From Planctomycetota bacterium (GTDB taxonomy: Bacteria > Planctomycetota > UBA1135 > GCA-002686595), in contig JAEUIA010000064.1 of the NCBI GenBank assembly GCA_016795245.1, forward strand, positions 62,001-126,000: DNA of 64,000 nucleotides, read 5' to 3'. The translations under genes and the position numbers were made by a program. Under the pieces are notes generated by a model. It was given only the letters and a program-made list of their open reading frames with translations. It was not told the DNA's origin and ran no database searches. Below are positions 8,664-17,776 of the stretch, piece after piece (positions within the stretch are counted from its first letter, which is position 1; each line of letters begins with the position of its first letter).

Positions 8664-8720
8664 CGGCTCGTGCACGAGCCGCGCTCCGGTGGAGAGTAGG
8701 TTCCGATGCACCGGAACCTG
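8664..8720 (+). promoter_or_regulatory. Two strong hairpins in the leader of the secreted-protein/two-component operon
   Basis: An 18-base perfect palindrome, CGGCTCGTGCACGAGCCG, occupies 8664-8681. A second inverted repeat pairs AGGTTCCG (8698-8705) with CGGAACCT (8712-8719) around a six-base loop, and the stem can be extended by several pairs on the outside. Both lie between the ECF gene and the ATG at 8761, whose Shine-Dalgarno AAAGGAG is at 8746-8752. The GTGCAC core of the palindrome recurs just before the start codon (8755-8760). This could be a protein-binding operator, a terminator for the ECF gene (no U tract follows) or an RNA switch. I cannot decide which. Confidence 0.5.
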
Positions 8721-8760
8721 CTTCACCGGGGCGGATCCAACCACGAAAGGAGCAGTGCAC

Positions 8761-9429
8761 ATGAGTACTTCCAATCTCGCGATCATCGCGGCGGTGTTTG
8801 CCGTCACCTTGGGGCCCGCCAACAGCGTCACGACGACGGTTGCCCCCATGCAGGTCAAGCTCGTGCTCGAATGCAACGTCACTCAAGGCACGGCGGCGAT
8901 TTTCGCCGAAGCCGACTGCGACCAGAAACTGCAGCAAATCGTCGTGCGCGACCCGAGCGGCGCAGACGTTTTCAAGTCCTGGGTTGCGGGCGAGCGCGGC
9001 CTCGGGCTCCAAGGGTTCAAGTTCGAGACCAGCGAGGGGACGGCGGCCGAGGTCCTCGCGAACTATCCCGAAGGCAACTACCTCATCCAAGCGCGCACGA
9101 CGACGACGTCCGGCGCACTCGGTACTGCGTACCTGTCGCACCGGATCCTGCGGCCCGTCACGATCACCTATCCCTTGAACGGTGCGGTGAACGTGCCGTC
9201 GACCGGTCTCGTCTTGACTTGGACGCCGACTGCGGACGCGGCCGGATATCAGATTATCCTCGAACAGGGTGACAGCGACGGCCTGAAGATCGACATGCCG
9301 CCCGGATGCCATTCACTCACCGTTCCCGACGGTTTCCTGCGCAGTCGCACTCACACGACATTCGAGGTCATGGCGGAGGCGCAGAACGGCAACCGCACCG
9401 CGATCGAGGTCGAGTTCACGACGTTGTGA
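8761..9429 (+). CDS. Secreted protein with fibronectin-like beta domain
   Basis: 222 residues starting at an ATG preceded by AAAGGAG at a normal distance. Residues 1-22 look like a signal peptide (hydrophobic IIAAVFAVTLGP). The body is rich in beta-strand pattern. The segment after about 135 (PVTITYPLNGAVNVP, then VLTWTPTADAAGYQIIL) is typical of fibronectin type III-like modules in extracellular proteins. Only a few cysteines are present. It lies three bases upstream of a response regulator/histidine kinase pair on the same strand, so it may be an extracellular partner or output of that system, but nothing in the sequence shows this directly. Confidence 0.75.
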   Translation: MSTSNLAIIAAVFAVTLGPANSVTTTVAPMQVKLVLECNVTQGTAAIFAEADCDQKLQQIVVRDPSGADVFKSWVAGERGLGLQGFKFETSEGTAAEVLANYPEGNYLIQARTTTTSGALGTAYLSHRILRPVTITYPLNGAVNVPSTGLVLTWTPTADAAGYQIILEQGDSDGLKIDMPPGCHSLTVPDGFLRSRTHTTFEVMAEAQNGNRTAIEVEFTTL

Positions 9430-9432
9430 TCC

Positions 9433-10107
9433 ATGCGGGTCCTCATCGTCGAAGATTCCGATTCGCTGCGCGAGTCGCTGCGCGTCGGATTGATCAATGA
9501 GCGCTTCGCCGTCGACGTCGCGGCCGACGGGGAGTCCGGGCTGTCCTACGCCCGCAACAATCCGTACGACGTCCTGGTTCTCGACCTGTTGCTCCCCAAG
9601 CTCGACGGCATCTCGCTGCTGACGCAGTTGCGCGAGGTCGAGAAGCGCCCGCATGTGCTGATCTTGACCGCGAAGGATCGTGTCGAGGACCGCGTCAAAG
9701 GGTTGAACGCAGGCGCGGACGATTACCTGGTCAAGCCGTTCTTCTTCGAGGAGCTGCTAGCGCGGATTCATGCCCTGGTCCGCAGGCGCTATGCCGAGGG
9801 CGTGCCGCTCGTGACGATCGGCGACGTCGAAGTCGACGTGGTCGCGCGGCGCGTGTCCTTGCGTGGCGAAGCACTCGACCTGTCGGCCCGCGAATTCGCG
9901 CTGCTCGAGTACCTGACTTTGCGTCGCGGGCACACCGTCACGCGTGAAGAGATCGAGGACCACATCTACGGCGTCAACAAGCTGCCCTCGAGCAACGCAG
10001 TCGATTCGGCCATCTGCCTCTTGCGTGCCAAGCTCGGCACCGAGGCCGCAGGGTTGATCCGCACGCGGCGCGGCCAGGGCTACATGCTCGACGAGCAGCA
10101 GCCATGA
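9433..10107 (+). CDS. OmpR-family response regulator
   Basis: 224 residues. The receiver domain (1-115) has the acidic pair in VEDSD, phospho-acceptor Asp51 in LVLDLLLPK, the conserved Thr in LTAKD and the Lys in DDYLVKPF. A winged-helix OmpR/PhoB DNA-binding domain follows (about 128-222), with LSAREFALLEYL and the recognition-helix region AVDSAICLLRAKLG. The stop overlaps the start of the histidine kinase by four bases, so the two are translated together. Typical length. It probably controls transcription of genes responding to the adjacent kinase, possibly including its own operon. Confidence 0.94.
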   Translation: MRVLIVEDSDSLRESLRVGLINERFAVDVAADGESGLSYARNNPYDVLVLDLLLPKLDGISLLTQLREVEKRPHVLILTAKDRVEDRVKGLNAGADDYLVKPFFFEELLARIHALVRRRYAEGVPLVTIGDVEVDVVARRVSLRGEALDLSAREFALLEYLTLRRGHTVTREEIEDHIYGVNKLPSSNAVDSAICLLRAKLGTEAAGLIRTRRGQGYMLDEQQP

Positions 10108-11549
10108 AATCCATTCGCTCTTACCTCCTGACGCGCTTGATGGGGGGAGCGGCAGTGGTCGTAGGAGTCGCGGCCGTGATCGTCTACCTCATGGTGGCGC
10201 AGTCGTTGGAGCGCCAGTTCGACGCAGACATGAGTCAGCGCGTGCAGGGGTTCGCGTCCTTGCTGTTCCAGGTGAAGGACCAGGTGTCGTTCGAGTTCTC
10301 GGGACAGCTGATGCCCTCCTTCGAGGCGCGCGAGTCGCCGGACTACTTCCAGATCCACTACGTCGACGGTCGGCTGCTCGAACGGTCGGACTCACTCAAC
10401 GATCACGATCTGACGGTTCCGATCACGCCGCGTGCCTTCCCGGAGCACTGGACGGCAGAGCTTCCCGACGGTCGCACGGGCCGCTTCGTGGCGCAACTCG
10501 TCGAGGTGCACCATGTCTATCCCGAAGAGGGCCCGGATCGTCCGCAGGCTGCGGTCGTGAAGATCGTGATCGCTCGCGGTCGCGAAGGTCTCGTGGCGAC
10601 CGAGCGCTACATGCTGGTGTTGTGCGCGGGCGTCGCGCTGGCTTTGATGGGCCTGATCGCGATCGTGACGTGGACGGCGGTGGGGCGCGGTCTTGCACCG
10701 GCGAACAACCTCGCCGGCGCGCTGGATGCCGTGCGGGTCGACGACCTTCCTAACGAATTGGGTCTGGGTCGAATGCCCGCTGAACTGCAGCCCGTCGCCG
10801 ACAAGACCGAAGCGCTCATGCAGCGCGTGCAGGATGCGCTCGAACGGGAGCGCCGCACGAGCGCCGACATCGCACACGAACTGCGCACACCGATCAGCGA
10901 GATCATCACCGCGTCCGAAGTCGCACTGCGCAAGCCGAACGACCCTGCGCATGCGCGCGAAGCGCTGCTCAAGGCGCGCGACACGGCGTGGCGCATGGGT
11001 CGCGCCGTTTCGACGCTGCTGGAGCTGACGCGCCTGGAGCAAAACGGACAAGCCGCACGACGCGAGTACGTGCCCTTGGCTGAAATCGTGCGCCAGGTGT
11101 TGGCTTCGTACGCGACGGTCGAGCGCGAACGCGGACTGCGCATCGACAATCAAGTGGCTCCGCGCACCGTCGTGGCCGCCGACTCGGATGCGCTGGAGAT
11201 CGTGCTGTCCAATCTGGTCGGCAACGCGATGTACCACTCGCCGCGCGGCGGGTCCGTGCGCTGTCGCATGGAGCAACAGGCCGACGAGTGGAAGCTCGTG
11301 ATCGAGAATCCGGCGCCGGAGCTGAACGCCAACGACCTGCCGCTCCTCACCGAACCGTTTTGGCGCAAGGACCACGCGCGCACCGACGGCAATCGCTCGG
11401 GGCTCGGATTGACGCTGTCCGAAGCGCTTGCACGCGCCAGTGGGATGCAGCTCGTGTTCGAGCTCGATTCAGGCATTCTGCGCGCACAGCTCAGCGGCGG
11501 CGCGCCGGAGGTCAGAACGACAGCGACAGACCGATCCACGGTCCTGTGA
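10104..11549 (+). CDS. Two-component sensor histidine kinase
   Basis: 481 residues. TM1 is at about 13-33 and TM2 at about 168-191, bracketing a periplasmic sensor of about 130 residues. A linker follows, then the dimerisation box ADIAHELRTP with phospho-accepting His258. The ATP-binding region has an N box around SNLVGNAMYH and a G box RSGLGLTLSEA. It starts within the stop of the response regulator gene (ATGA). The last 38 bases overlap the 3' end of the convergent outer-membrane protein gene on the other strand. The domain architecture is that of classical QseC/PhoR-like kinases; the stimulus is unknown. Confidence 0.94.
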   Translation: MKSIRSYLLTRLMGGAAVVVGVAAVIVYLMVAQSLERQFDADMSQRVQGFASLLFQVKDQVSFEFSGQLMPSFEARESPDYFQIHYVDGRLLERSDSLNDHDLTVPITPRAFPEHWTAELPDGRTGRFVAQLVEVHHVYPEEGPDRPQAAVVKIVIARGREGLVATERYMLVLCAGVALALMGLIAIVTWTAVGRGLAPANNLAGALDAVRVDDLPNELGLGRMPAELQPVADKTEALMQRVQDALERERRTSADIAHELRTPISEIITASEVALRKPNDPAHAREALLKARDTAWRMGRAVSTLLELTRLEQNGQAARREYVPLAEIVRQVLASYATVERERGLRIDNQVAPRTVVAADSDALEIVLSNLVGNAMYHSPRGGSVRCRMEQQADEWKLVIENPAPELNANDLPLLTEPFWRKDHARTDGNRSGLGLTLSEALARASGMQLVFELDSGILRAQLSGGAPEVRTTATDRSTVL

Positions 11550-12291
11550 AGTCGACATCCACGTCCACCGCATTGCCGTCGCTCTCGTAGTCGGCCTTGA
11601 CGTTCATGAAGCGATAACCGATGGCCACGTGACCCGCGACGCGATCGCTGTTGCCCAAGACGCGCAGCCGGGCCATGGTGTCGACGTCGAGATAGGTCGC
11701 GCTCGTGTCGCGGTAGCTCAGGTGAATCCAATTCACGAGGCCGGAGACTTCGAGCGGGCCGGCGTCGAAAGCCACACGGCCTGTGAGATGGGGGACGGGC
11801 ACGACCTCATTTGTCTTGACTTCCTGGCTGGTCAGGTCGTCTCTGAAGCTCGCGTTGAAATCCAAAGCCGAGATTCCCAAGCCGATGCCCACTTCGATCA
11901 TGTCTGTCGGAATCAGATCGAACGTGACCGAGCCCGAGTACAAGCCCAGCTCGAGCTGCGAAGTCACCGGATCACCGATGTTGATCGTCGTCGAGCCGGA
12001 GGAGAGTTCGGCGTCCGCGACGCCGGAGCCGTCGTGTGAAGAGCGCTGGGCGCTGAAAGTCCAGTGTCCGCCGGCTTTGATGTCGACGCGGCCGCCGATG
12101 ACGCTCGAATCGGCGTCGATACCCAGCGCATCGACCGAGGCTTTGCCCGAAAGCGACGAGCCCTGTTGAACGCCGACGTTGCCGTCGATGTCGAGCCGCG
12201 ACAGGCGCGGCGTAAGCACGATCGAGGGCGCGCTGCACGCCGTCAATGCGAGCGCGAGCAGTCCGGACAGCGCAATGCGTTGTGACATCAT
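11512..12291 (-). CDS. Outer-membrane beta-barrel-like lipoprotein, uncharacterised
   Basis: 259 residues from tandem ATG codons (12291/12288); GAGG lies about seven bases upstream of the first. The N-terminus has a lipoprotein signal with lipobox LTAC near residue 15-20. The rest alternates hydrophobic and polar residues as in beta strands (VTFDLI, LGISALDFNASF, VAGHVAIGYRF), and the final residue is Phe (GLSLSF), a common end of outer-membrane barrels. A lipid anchor plus a barrel-type C-terminus is an unusual combination. The small size suggests an 8-10 stranded barrel like OmpW or OmpA-type proteins. No family is recognised with confidence. It overlaps the kinase gene tail-to-tail by 38 bp. 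Confidence 0.7.
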   Translation of the reverse strand: MMSQRIALSGLLALALTACSAPSIVLTPRLSRLDIDGNVGVQQGSSLSGKASVDALGIDADSSVIGGRVDIKAGGHWTFSAQRSSHDGSGVADAELSSGSTTINIGDPVTSQLELGLYSGSVTFDLIPTDMIEVGIGLGISALDFNASFRDDLTSQEVKTNEVVPVPHLTGRVAFDAGPLEVSGLVNWIHLSYRDTSATYLDVDTMARLRVLGNSDRVAGHVAIGYRFMNVKADYESDGNAVDVDVDFTGPWIGLSLSF

Positions 12292-12425
12292 CTCCACCAC
12301 CTCAAGCCCCGTCATCGACGCAGGTCGACGCACGACTGTAGGCACGGGCCGCGCGCACGGTCGCAGCGGGCATCAGGAGCCCGCGCGCCGGAAGAATTTT
12401 CCCAGTTGCGGGTCTCGCTGTGCGG

Positions 12426-13046
12426 CTAATCCGGTTCGATCTCGAGCCGCGTAAGCAGGAGTGTGCAATCGCGCGACCGGCCCGTGAATTCCACGTCCTC
12501 TTCCGCGGCCAGCTCGCTCAGCCACAAACTGTCTCCGGCTGCGAGCTCGAACGGATCCTCTTCGCCGATCACGCGGGCTACGAGTTCACCGCTCAGGACG
12601 TGCGCGAATGCGTGGCCTGCGGGGAGAGTCTCACGCGCGCGGCGCAGGCCCAGTTGCAAAGCCGCTACATCCGCGCGCACGACGCCGCGGCGGGTCAGCA
12701 CGTTGAAATCGGAAACGGAGCCGCGCGCGAGTTCGGCGTGCGTTCGCCAGGCACCGTCGAAGCTGTAGGGGTCGAGCGGACGCACACGGACGCTCCGTTC
12801 GGAGTCTTCATGTGTGAGCATCAACCCGCCGCCGGCGGTCACCACGAGAATGCGCTCGTGGTCGGGAAACACGGAGAACTCGCCGGAGGACTCGACGACG
12901 GCCTTCGAAATGCGCCAGTCGAATTCTCCGCGCTCGAAGTTCGCGTTCGGCGGCCACAAGGCCAGCTCGTGTGTGACTCCGCGCCCGTTCTTCCACGGAA
13001 CGACGCGTGCTTCGTCAGGTGCCAGGAGCAGAACTTCGCGCGCCAT
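12426..13046 (-). CDS. hutD: HutD-family cupin-like protein
   Basis: 206 residues, close to the usual length of HutD. The N-terminal signature VVPWKNGRGVTHELALWP and the following FDWRISKA segment are characteristic of the HutD/Ves family, a double cupin-like beta fold. These proteins are often encoded with histidine-utilisation genes, where they are thought to tune the pathway by binding a metabolite. No hut gene is visible nearby: the neighbours are a lipoprotein and a metalloprotease. Its job here is therefore open. It is separated by 16 bp from the metalloprotease gene on the same strand. Confidence 0.85.
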   Translation of the reverse strand: MAREVLLLAPDEARVVPWKNGRGVTHELALWPPNANFERGEFDWRISKAVVESSGEFSVFPDHERILVVTAGGGLMLTHEDSERSVRVRPLDPYSFDGAWRTHAELARGSVSDFNVLTRRGVVRADVAALQLGLRRARETLPAGHAFAHVLSGELVARVIGEEDPFELAAGDSLWLSELAAEEDVEFTGRSRDCTLLLTRLEIEPD

Positions 13047-13062
13047 CGCCGCGCAGCGTCAC

Positions 13063-15561
13063 CTAATTCGCGGTGCCCTGCAACTTCACGCGGAAGGGCT
13101 GGGGCTCGTTGCCCGCGTTGTGCGTGAATTCCAGCGTCGCGTTGCGGACACCCGGATTCGTGAGCGGATTGAAACGCACGCGGTATTGCACGTGATCTCC
13201 GCCGGCCAGCGCCGAGCGCGTGATGCAGCTCGCATTCACGGCCTGACGCATGATGTTGGCGCACACCGGATGGAACTCCAGGTCGATGTTGCTCATGCCG
13301 CCGCACGTGTGGCAATAGCTCATGATCGTGCCCCGCGAGCAGACCGTTCCGCCCGTGCAGTTGCTGGAGCACTTGTCCAGCGGCGGACAGAAGGCGTGCG
13401 TGTGGCTGGATCCGAAGTTGTGGCCCAGTTCGTGCGCCACGACGACGAAATCCCAGGTGAAGTTGCCGGGCGCGCCCGTCCACAACAGCCAGTTGATCGT
13501 GCCGCTGATGTTGCCGCTGACTCCGAAGCCGTAGCTCGTGCTGCAGAGCGTGTTCACGTAGGCGATGCCGCCGCCCAGGCTCGCACCCGAGATGAAGTGC
13601 GCCAGGTTGGCCGACACCGGCCAGCTGTTCGGCGCCCACGCGCTGCGGAACTCGTCCAGCAAGTTGGAGGCGTTTCCGCCGGAGTCCTGTGATGTCCAAG
13701 GGTCGGATGCGTTCGAGTACACACCCAGATACGCGATCGATATGCGCGTCTGAACATCGCGGAAGTACTGGTCGCTCACCGCGGCGATCAGTTGGGTCAC
13801 GTAATTCGTCACGCCGAGCGTCGTCCCGAACTTCTGAAACAGTTGGTAGTCGGTCTCGATGGCCAACCTGCAGTCCGCCGCGGTCAGTTCGGCGGTCGCG
13901 GGCGTCCCGAGCGCCGACAAGCCCTGGAGCAACGCGCCGCCGCCCGGAACTTCGCGTGCTTCGGAACATACATCCGGCTGCTGTCCGAGTCCCATCGCCG
14001 CCATCTCGGCTTCGCGCACGACGCGCGATCCGGCGGGCAAGCCCGCGACCGTGGCGTTCGCATCCGGCAGCAGATGCACGATCGTGTCCTGTCCGAAACC
14101 GAGATCGACGAAGCCGCGCGATCCCGCCGCGGTCAAAGCGAAGAACACGCGCGAATTCGGTCGGTCGCGCACGCTGCCGGTCCAGATCGAGAGATCAAGA
14201 AGCGCGCCGCGCAATCCACCGGGCTGCGGTACGCCGTCAACCTTCAGCACGGCGTCGGACGTGATGGGCAACGGCACCTGTTCCAATTCGAGCGCGACCT
14301 CGCCGATCCCGGGCACCGGGAAACCGACGAGCGTCGTGCGCTCCAGCGTGTTCACCAGCGAGAGTTGACCCAGATCCAACTGCACGGCGAGTCCGGGTCC
14401 GGGCGTGTGTTCCGCTGCGAGCAAGGGCGACAGCGTGTCCGGCCCCGGCGGCAACGACATGTTCGCCGGAGGCATCGGCGCTGACTCGATCTCGACGTCG
14501 AAGTCGTTCGCATCGGACCCGGTCAAGCGCGGAGCGCCCAATTCCAGCGGTGCGCCACCGGAGTTCGAGATGCGGATCCGCGTTCCGGTGTTGGGGCCCG
14601 CGCCGATCGTCTGTGACCCCAAAGCGACCGTGACGTCGTAGGCAAGGGAGTTCTCGGTGCCGTTGGGTCCTTCGGACGCACTGATCAGCGCCGCACCTGA
14701 GGCGTCATCGTCCGTGATCGTGAGCTGGTGCGTGTTCGGCGCGCCGATGTCCGTGCAGGGCATGGGAGAGTTCAGGCCGAACCAGATGGTCTCGTTCGTC
14801 TCCACGATCGCATCGTTGATCACGTTCACCGTGACCGTGCGGCTCGCACCGTTGACGCTGCCGGCCTGGAAGGTGACCGTCGTGGGCGCGAAGGCCGCAT
14901 AGTCGACGCCCGACGAAGCCGAACCGCTGCCCGCGTCCACGACACGCACGCCTGCCGCAGCAGCCAACGTGACGCCGGTCTGCAGCACGAGAACGACGCT
15001 CACGGAGCGCGGGACCGCAGTCTCATCCGGTGTCGTGCTAGCAGGCGATGCGAATTGGATCGTCGCGCGATGGATGTCCTGGATCGTGGCGGTGAAGGCG
15101 CTAGTGCCGTAGATCGCGCCGCCCGTGACGTTCTTGAGTCCGAAGCGCACCGTCTCACTGCCGCCCTCGACGCTCATGTCGTCGACGGCGGTCAGCGACA
15201 ACGTCTGTGTGTCTCCATTCGTGCTGCCCGCGGGAAACGTGACCGCTTGCGTGCCGAAGACGGCGTAGTCCGCGGCGACTGTCGCAGTGCCGGAGCCCAC
15301 GTCGTAGACCTCGACGTAGGTGTCCTCCGTCGTAGCCGCGAGCGACGTGTGCAGCATGACCTGAACCGCCAGCGGCGCCGCCCCCTCGTCGACGCTCGCA
15401 CTCGGCTGCGCGAAGGAGACGTAGGTCTGGGGCACGGAGGCTCCGCTCGAAGAACCGCCGCCGCCGCAGCTGGGCAATAGCAGCGCCATCGCAGCCACAA
15501 ACGCGGAACCCGACCCGCGCACGACCCCCTCTGTCCCCAGCTTCATCGCGCCGACAGCCAT
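13063..15561 (-). CDS. Secreted metalloprotease lipoprotein with Calx-beta domains
   Basis: 832 residues. A lipoprotein signal ends in LLLPSC (about 28-33), followed by a Gly/Ser linker, so it is probably surface-anchored. Two Calx-beta type repeats follow (about 45-290; DEGAAPLAVQV and the phrase VTFPAGS are typical). Next is a choice-of-anchor-like beta domain (SNSGGAPLELGAPRLTGSD). The C-terminal third is a reprolysin/metzincin-type peptidase with the zinc motif HELGHNFGSSH (about 710-720) and a Met-turn IMSYC near 747. Cysteines cluster around the active site, suggesting disulfides. An ATG at 15546 is an alternative start. Calx-beta repeats usually bind Ca2+. Substrate unknown. Confidence 0.88.
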   Translation of the reverse strand: MAVGAMKLGTEGVVRGSGSAFVAAMALLLPSCGGGGSSSGASVPQTYVSFAQPSASVDEGAAPLAVQVMLHTSLAATTEDTYVEVYDVGSGTATVAADYAVFGTQAVTFPAGSTNGDTQTLSLTAVDDMSVEGGSETVRFGLKNVTGGAIYGTSAFTATIQDIHRATIQFASPASTTPDETAVPRSVSVVLVLQTGVTLAAAAGVRVVDAGSGSASSGVDYAAFAPTTVTFQAGSVNGASRTVTVNVINDAIVETNETIWFGLNSPMPCTDIGAPNTHQLTITDDDASGAALISASEGPNGTENSLAYDVTVALGSQTIGAGPNTGTRIRISNSGGAPLELGAPRLTGSDANDFDVEIESAPMPPANMSLPPGPDTLSPLLAAEHTPGPGLAVQLDLGQLSLVNTLERTTLVGFPVPGIGEVALELEQVPLPITSDAVLKVDGVPQPGGLRGALLDLSIWTGSVRDRPNSRVFFALTAAGSRGFVDLGFGQDTIVHLLPDANATVAGLPAGSRVVREAEMAAMGLGQQPDVCSEAREVPGGGALLQGLSALGTPATAELTAADCRLAIETDYQLFQKFGTTLGVTNYVTQLIAAVSDQYFRDVQTRISIAYLGVYSNASDPWTSQDSGGNASNLLDEFRSAWAPNSWPVSANLAHFISGASLGGGIAYVNTLCSTSYGFGVSGNISGTINWLLWTGAPGNFTWDFVVVAHELGHNFGSSHTHAFCPPLDKCSSNCTGGTVCSRGTIMSYCHTCGGMSNIDLEFHPVCANIMRQAVNASCITRSALAGGDHVQYRVRFNPLTNPGVRNATLEFTHNAGNEPQPFRVKLQGTAN

Positions 15562-15634
15562 CGACCTTGCGACAAGCGGATCTCAAGCGACGGGCGGAAT
15601 TCGGATCGCGTCCGGCTAGCATTCGCGCCCGATC

Positions 15635-16999
15635 ATGACGCTGGATATTCGCACGCTGGAACTGTTGCGCGAGTCACTCGCGCATCTGGACGCAGGATTC
15701 GCCCATCTGCCGACGTTCGACGCGACACCGAACGATCAGGAAATCCGTTCCATGCGTGGCGTGCTGAAGGAAGTCGCCGAACGCCTGCGCGACAACTACC
15801 CGTACGCGCATCCGTTCTACGCCGGCCAGATGCTGAAGCCGCCGCATCCCGTCGCGCGCCTCGCCTACGCGCTGGCCCAGCACGTGAATCCGAACAATCA
15901 CGCGCTCGACGGCGGGCGCGCCAGCTCGGCGATGGAGAAGGAATGCGTCGCGCAACTGGCGCGCATGGTCGGGTGGACCGAACACCTCGGACACCTCACC
16001 GGCGGCGGCACGATCGCAAACCTCGAAGCGCTGTGGGTTGCGGAGCGCACGCGTCCAGGCGGCGTGATCGTCGCCTCGGCGCAGGCGCACTACACCCACA
16101 GCCGGATGTGCGACGTCCTCGGGCTCGCGTTCGAAGCGCTGCCGACGGACCGTCACGGACGATTGAGCGTCAGCGCACTCGAAGAGCGCTTGGAACGCGG
16201 CGGCGTCGGAACCGTCGTCGTCACACTGGGCACGACGGCGACAGGGTCTGTCGATCCGCTGCGCGATGTACTGCGCCTGCACGGGAAATACAGCTTCCGC
16301 ACCCACGTCGACGCCGCGTACGGAGGGTACTTCGGGCTGGCGGACAACCTCGGAAGTGATGCGCGTGCGGCGTTCGACGTCATGGCCGAGGCAGATTCGA
16401 TCGCGATCGATCCGCACAAGCACGGCTTGCAACCGTACGGCACGGGCTGCGTGTTGTTCCGCGACACCGCAGTAGGCGCGTACTACAAACACGATTCGCC
16501 CTACACGTACTTCAGCTCTGCGGAACTGCACCTGGGCGAGATCAGCCTCGAGTGTTCGCGCCCTGGCGCGGCGGCGGTGGCGCTGTGGGCGACGCAGCGT
16601 CTGCTGCCTCTGGAGCGCGGCGGGAAGTTCGCGCGCGGGTTGGCCGACTGTCGTGGAGCCGCGCTCGAGTTGTTCGCTCGCCTGGAAAAAGATTCACGCG
16701 TGCGCACGGCGTTTTCTCCGGAGCTCGACATCGTGATCTGGGCTCCGCGCGCCGAAACCGCGTCAGCTACATCATCGCGGTCGCGTGCGATCTTCGAGGC
16801 GGCCGCGCGTTCCAATCTGCACCTGGCAGTCGCGAATTTGCCCCGCGGGCTGCTGGAATCCTGGTGGCCGGACCTCACGTGGGATCGTGAACACGTGACG
16901 GTACTGCGTTCGTGTCTGATCAAGGCCGAACATCGCGCATGGTTGCCTGCAATCTGGGCCGTGCTCGATCCGGTGTTGAACACACACACCGACAGGTGA
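15635..16999 (+). CDS. PLP-dependent group II decarboxylase-like enzyme
   Basis: 454 residues of the aspartate aminotransferase fold (type I), group II decarboxylase branch. The pyridoxal lysine is Lys262 in SIAIDPHKHG. HVDAAYGG supplies the Asp that contacts the pyridine nitrogen, and THSRMC lies near the cofactor-stacking histidine. Relatives include glutamate, tyrosine and aromatic L-amino-acid decarboxylases and sphingosine-phosphate lyase-like proteins, so the substrate cannot be fixed from sequence alone. Length is normal. It stands alone, divergent from the metalloprotease gene, with a 273-bp gap downstream in which I see no gene. Confidence 0.88.
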   Translation: MTLDIRTLELLRESLAHLDAGFAHLPTFDATPNDQEIRSMRGVLKEVAERLRDNYPYAHPFYAGQMLKPPHPVARLAYALAQHVNPNNHALDGGRASSAMEKECVAQLARMVGWTEHLGHLTGGGTIANLEALWVAERTRPGGVIVASAQAHYTHSRMCDVLGLAFEALPTDRHGRLSVSALEERLERGGVGTVVVTLGTTATGSVDPLRDVLRLHGKYSFRTHVDAAYGGYFGLADNLGSDARAAFDVMAEADSIAIDPHKHGLQPYGTGCVLFRDTAVGAYYKHDSPYTYFSSAELHLGEISLECSRPGAAAVALWATQRLLPLERGGKFARGLADCRGAALELFARLEKDSRVRTAFSPELDIVIWAPRAETASATSSRSRAIFEAAARSNLHLAVANLPRGLLESWWPDLTWDREHVTVLRSCLIKAEHRAWLPAIWAVLDPVLNTHTDR

Positions 17000-17272
17000 A
17001 CGAACCTTCAGGCCGGCACGCGGGATTCTTCGTGCTGCGCGTTCGCCCGGTCCACATGACTAGGGGATACTTCGCGCGTCGGGCACTCTCGTCGAGTTTC
17101 GCACACGAAGCTCTACCCGGCAAATTTTTCGGACTCACCTACCCATGTTCCTCCATCGCACCTCCGCACCCACGAACGCATGCTCTCACCGCGCGGATTG
17201 TCTACCGCTGGTGATGGTCCGCCCGGCGCGCTGCTCGCCGCTCCTCACTGCCTAGCGCAAAGGTCTCGCCTC

Positions 17273-17776
17273 ATGTCTCAAGTAATCGGATATTTCCTCG
17301 CCGGCTTCGGCTTCTGCATCGTGCTGCTCGTGCTCGTCGCGGGTTTGTTCTTGACGTTTGTCTGGTACAAGAAAGGCACGGGCACGCCGCCGCCGAAGAT
17401 GCTCATGCTCGCCTCGGTGGCGTTCGTGATGCTCTTCCTGGTGCCGACATATCTCGTGTATGGCGGACAGCGCGCGCCTTCGGCGATCTTGAGCGAGCAA
17501 CGCATCTCGCTCGATCCGGGCGAAGAGCGCACGACGACCATTCTGTCGAGCGGTTCGCGCGACGTGCGGGTCGAGGCCTTCGACATCCACGGCCAGACCG
17601 TCAGCCTCAAAGTCCTCGCCGACGGCCGCAACGTGGCCACGCACAGCGACACCGACAGCAAGGTCGAGTGCTTCATCCCTTCGACGCGCGCGCTCATCAC
17701 GCTGACCGCCGGCAACCCGAACACGTCGGAGCGGCGCGAGATCAACCTGCGCGTGACGCAGGGCGATCCGGAGTGA
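17273..17776 (+). CDS. Uncharacterised membrane protein, 167 aa
   Basis: The ATG at 17273 (MSQVIGYFL) is preferred over an upstream in-frame start because it places a hydrophobic segment at the N-terminus. Two transmembrane helices are likely (about 5-27 and 41-61). A soluble domain of about 100 residues follows, with beta-rich pattern (LDPGEERTTTILSSGSRDVRVEAFDI), probably outside the cytoplasm. No motif or family is recognised. The gene converges with the one ending at 17777, with no space between the two stops. Confidence 0.7.
   Translation: MSQVIGYFLAGFGFCIVLLVLVAGLFLTFVWYKKGTGTPPPKMLMLASVAFVMLFLVPTYLVYGGQRAPSAILSEQRISLDPGEERTTTILSSGSRDVRVEAFDIHGQTVSLKVLADGRNVATHSDTDSKVECFIPSTRALITLTAGNPNTSERREINLRVTQGDPE

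Noticed and set aside
8685..8757. Glycine riboswitch in the leader before 8761.
   Set aside because: GGAGAG and ACGAAAGGAGCA fragments resemble parts of the aptamer, but the second overlaps the Shine-Dalgarno and the connecting stems do not match the consensus; a covariance search (Rfam glycine family) would settle it.
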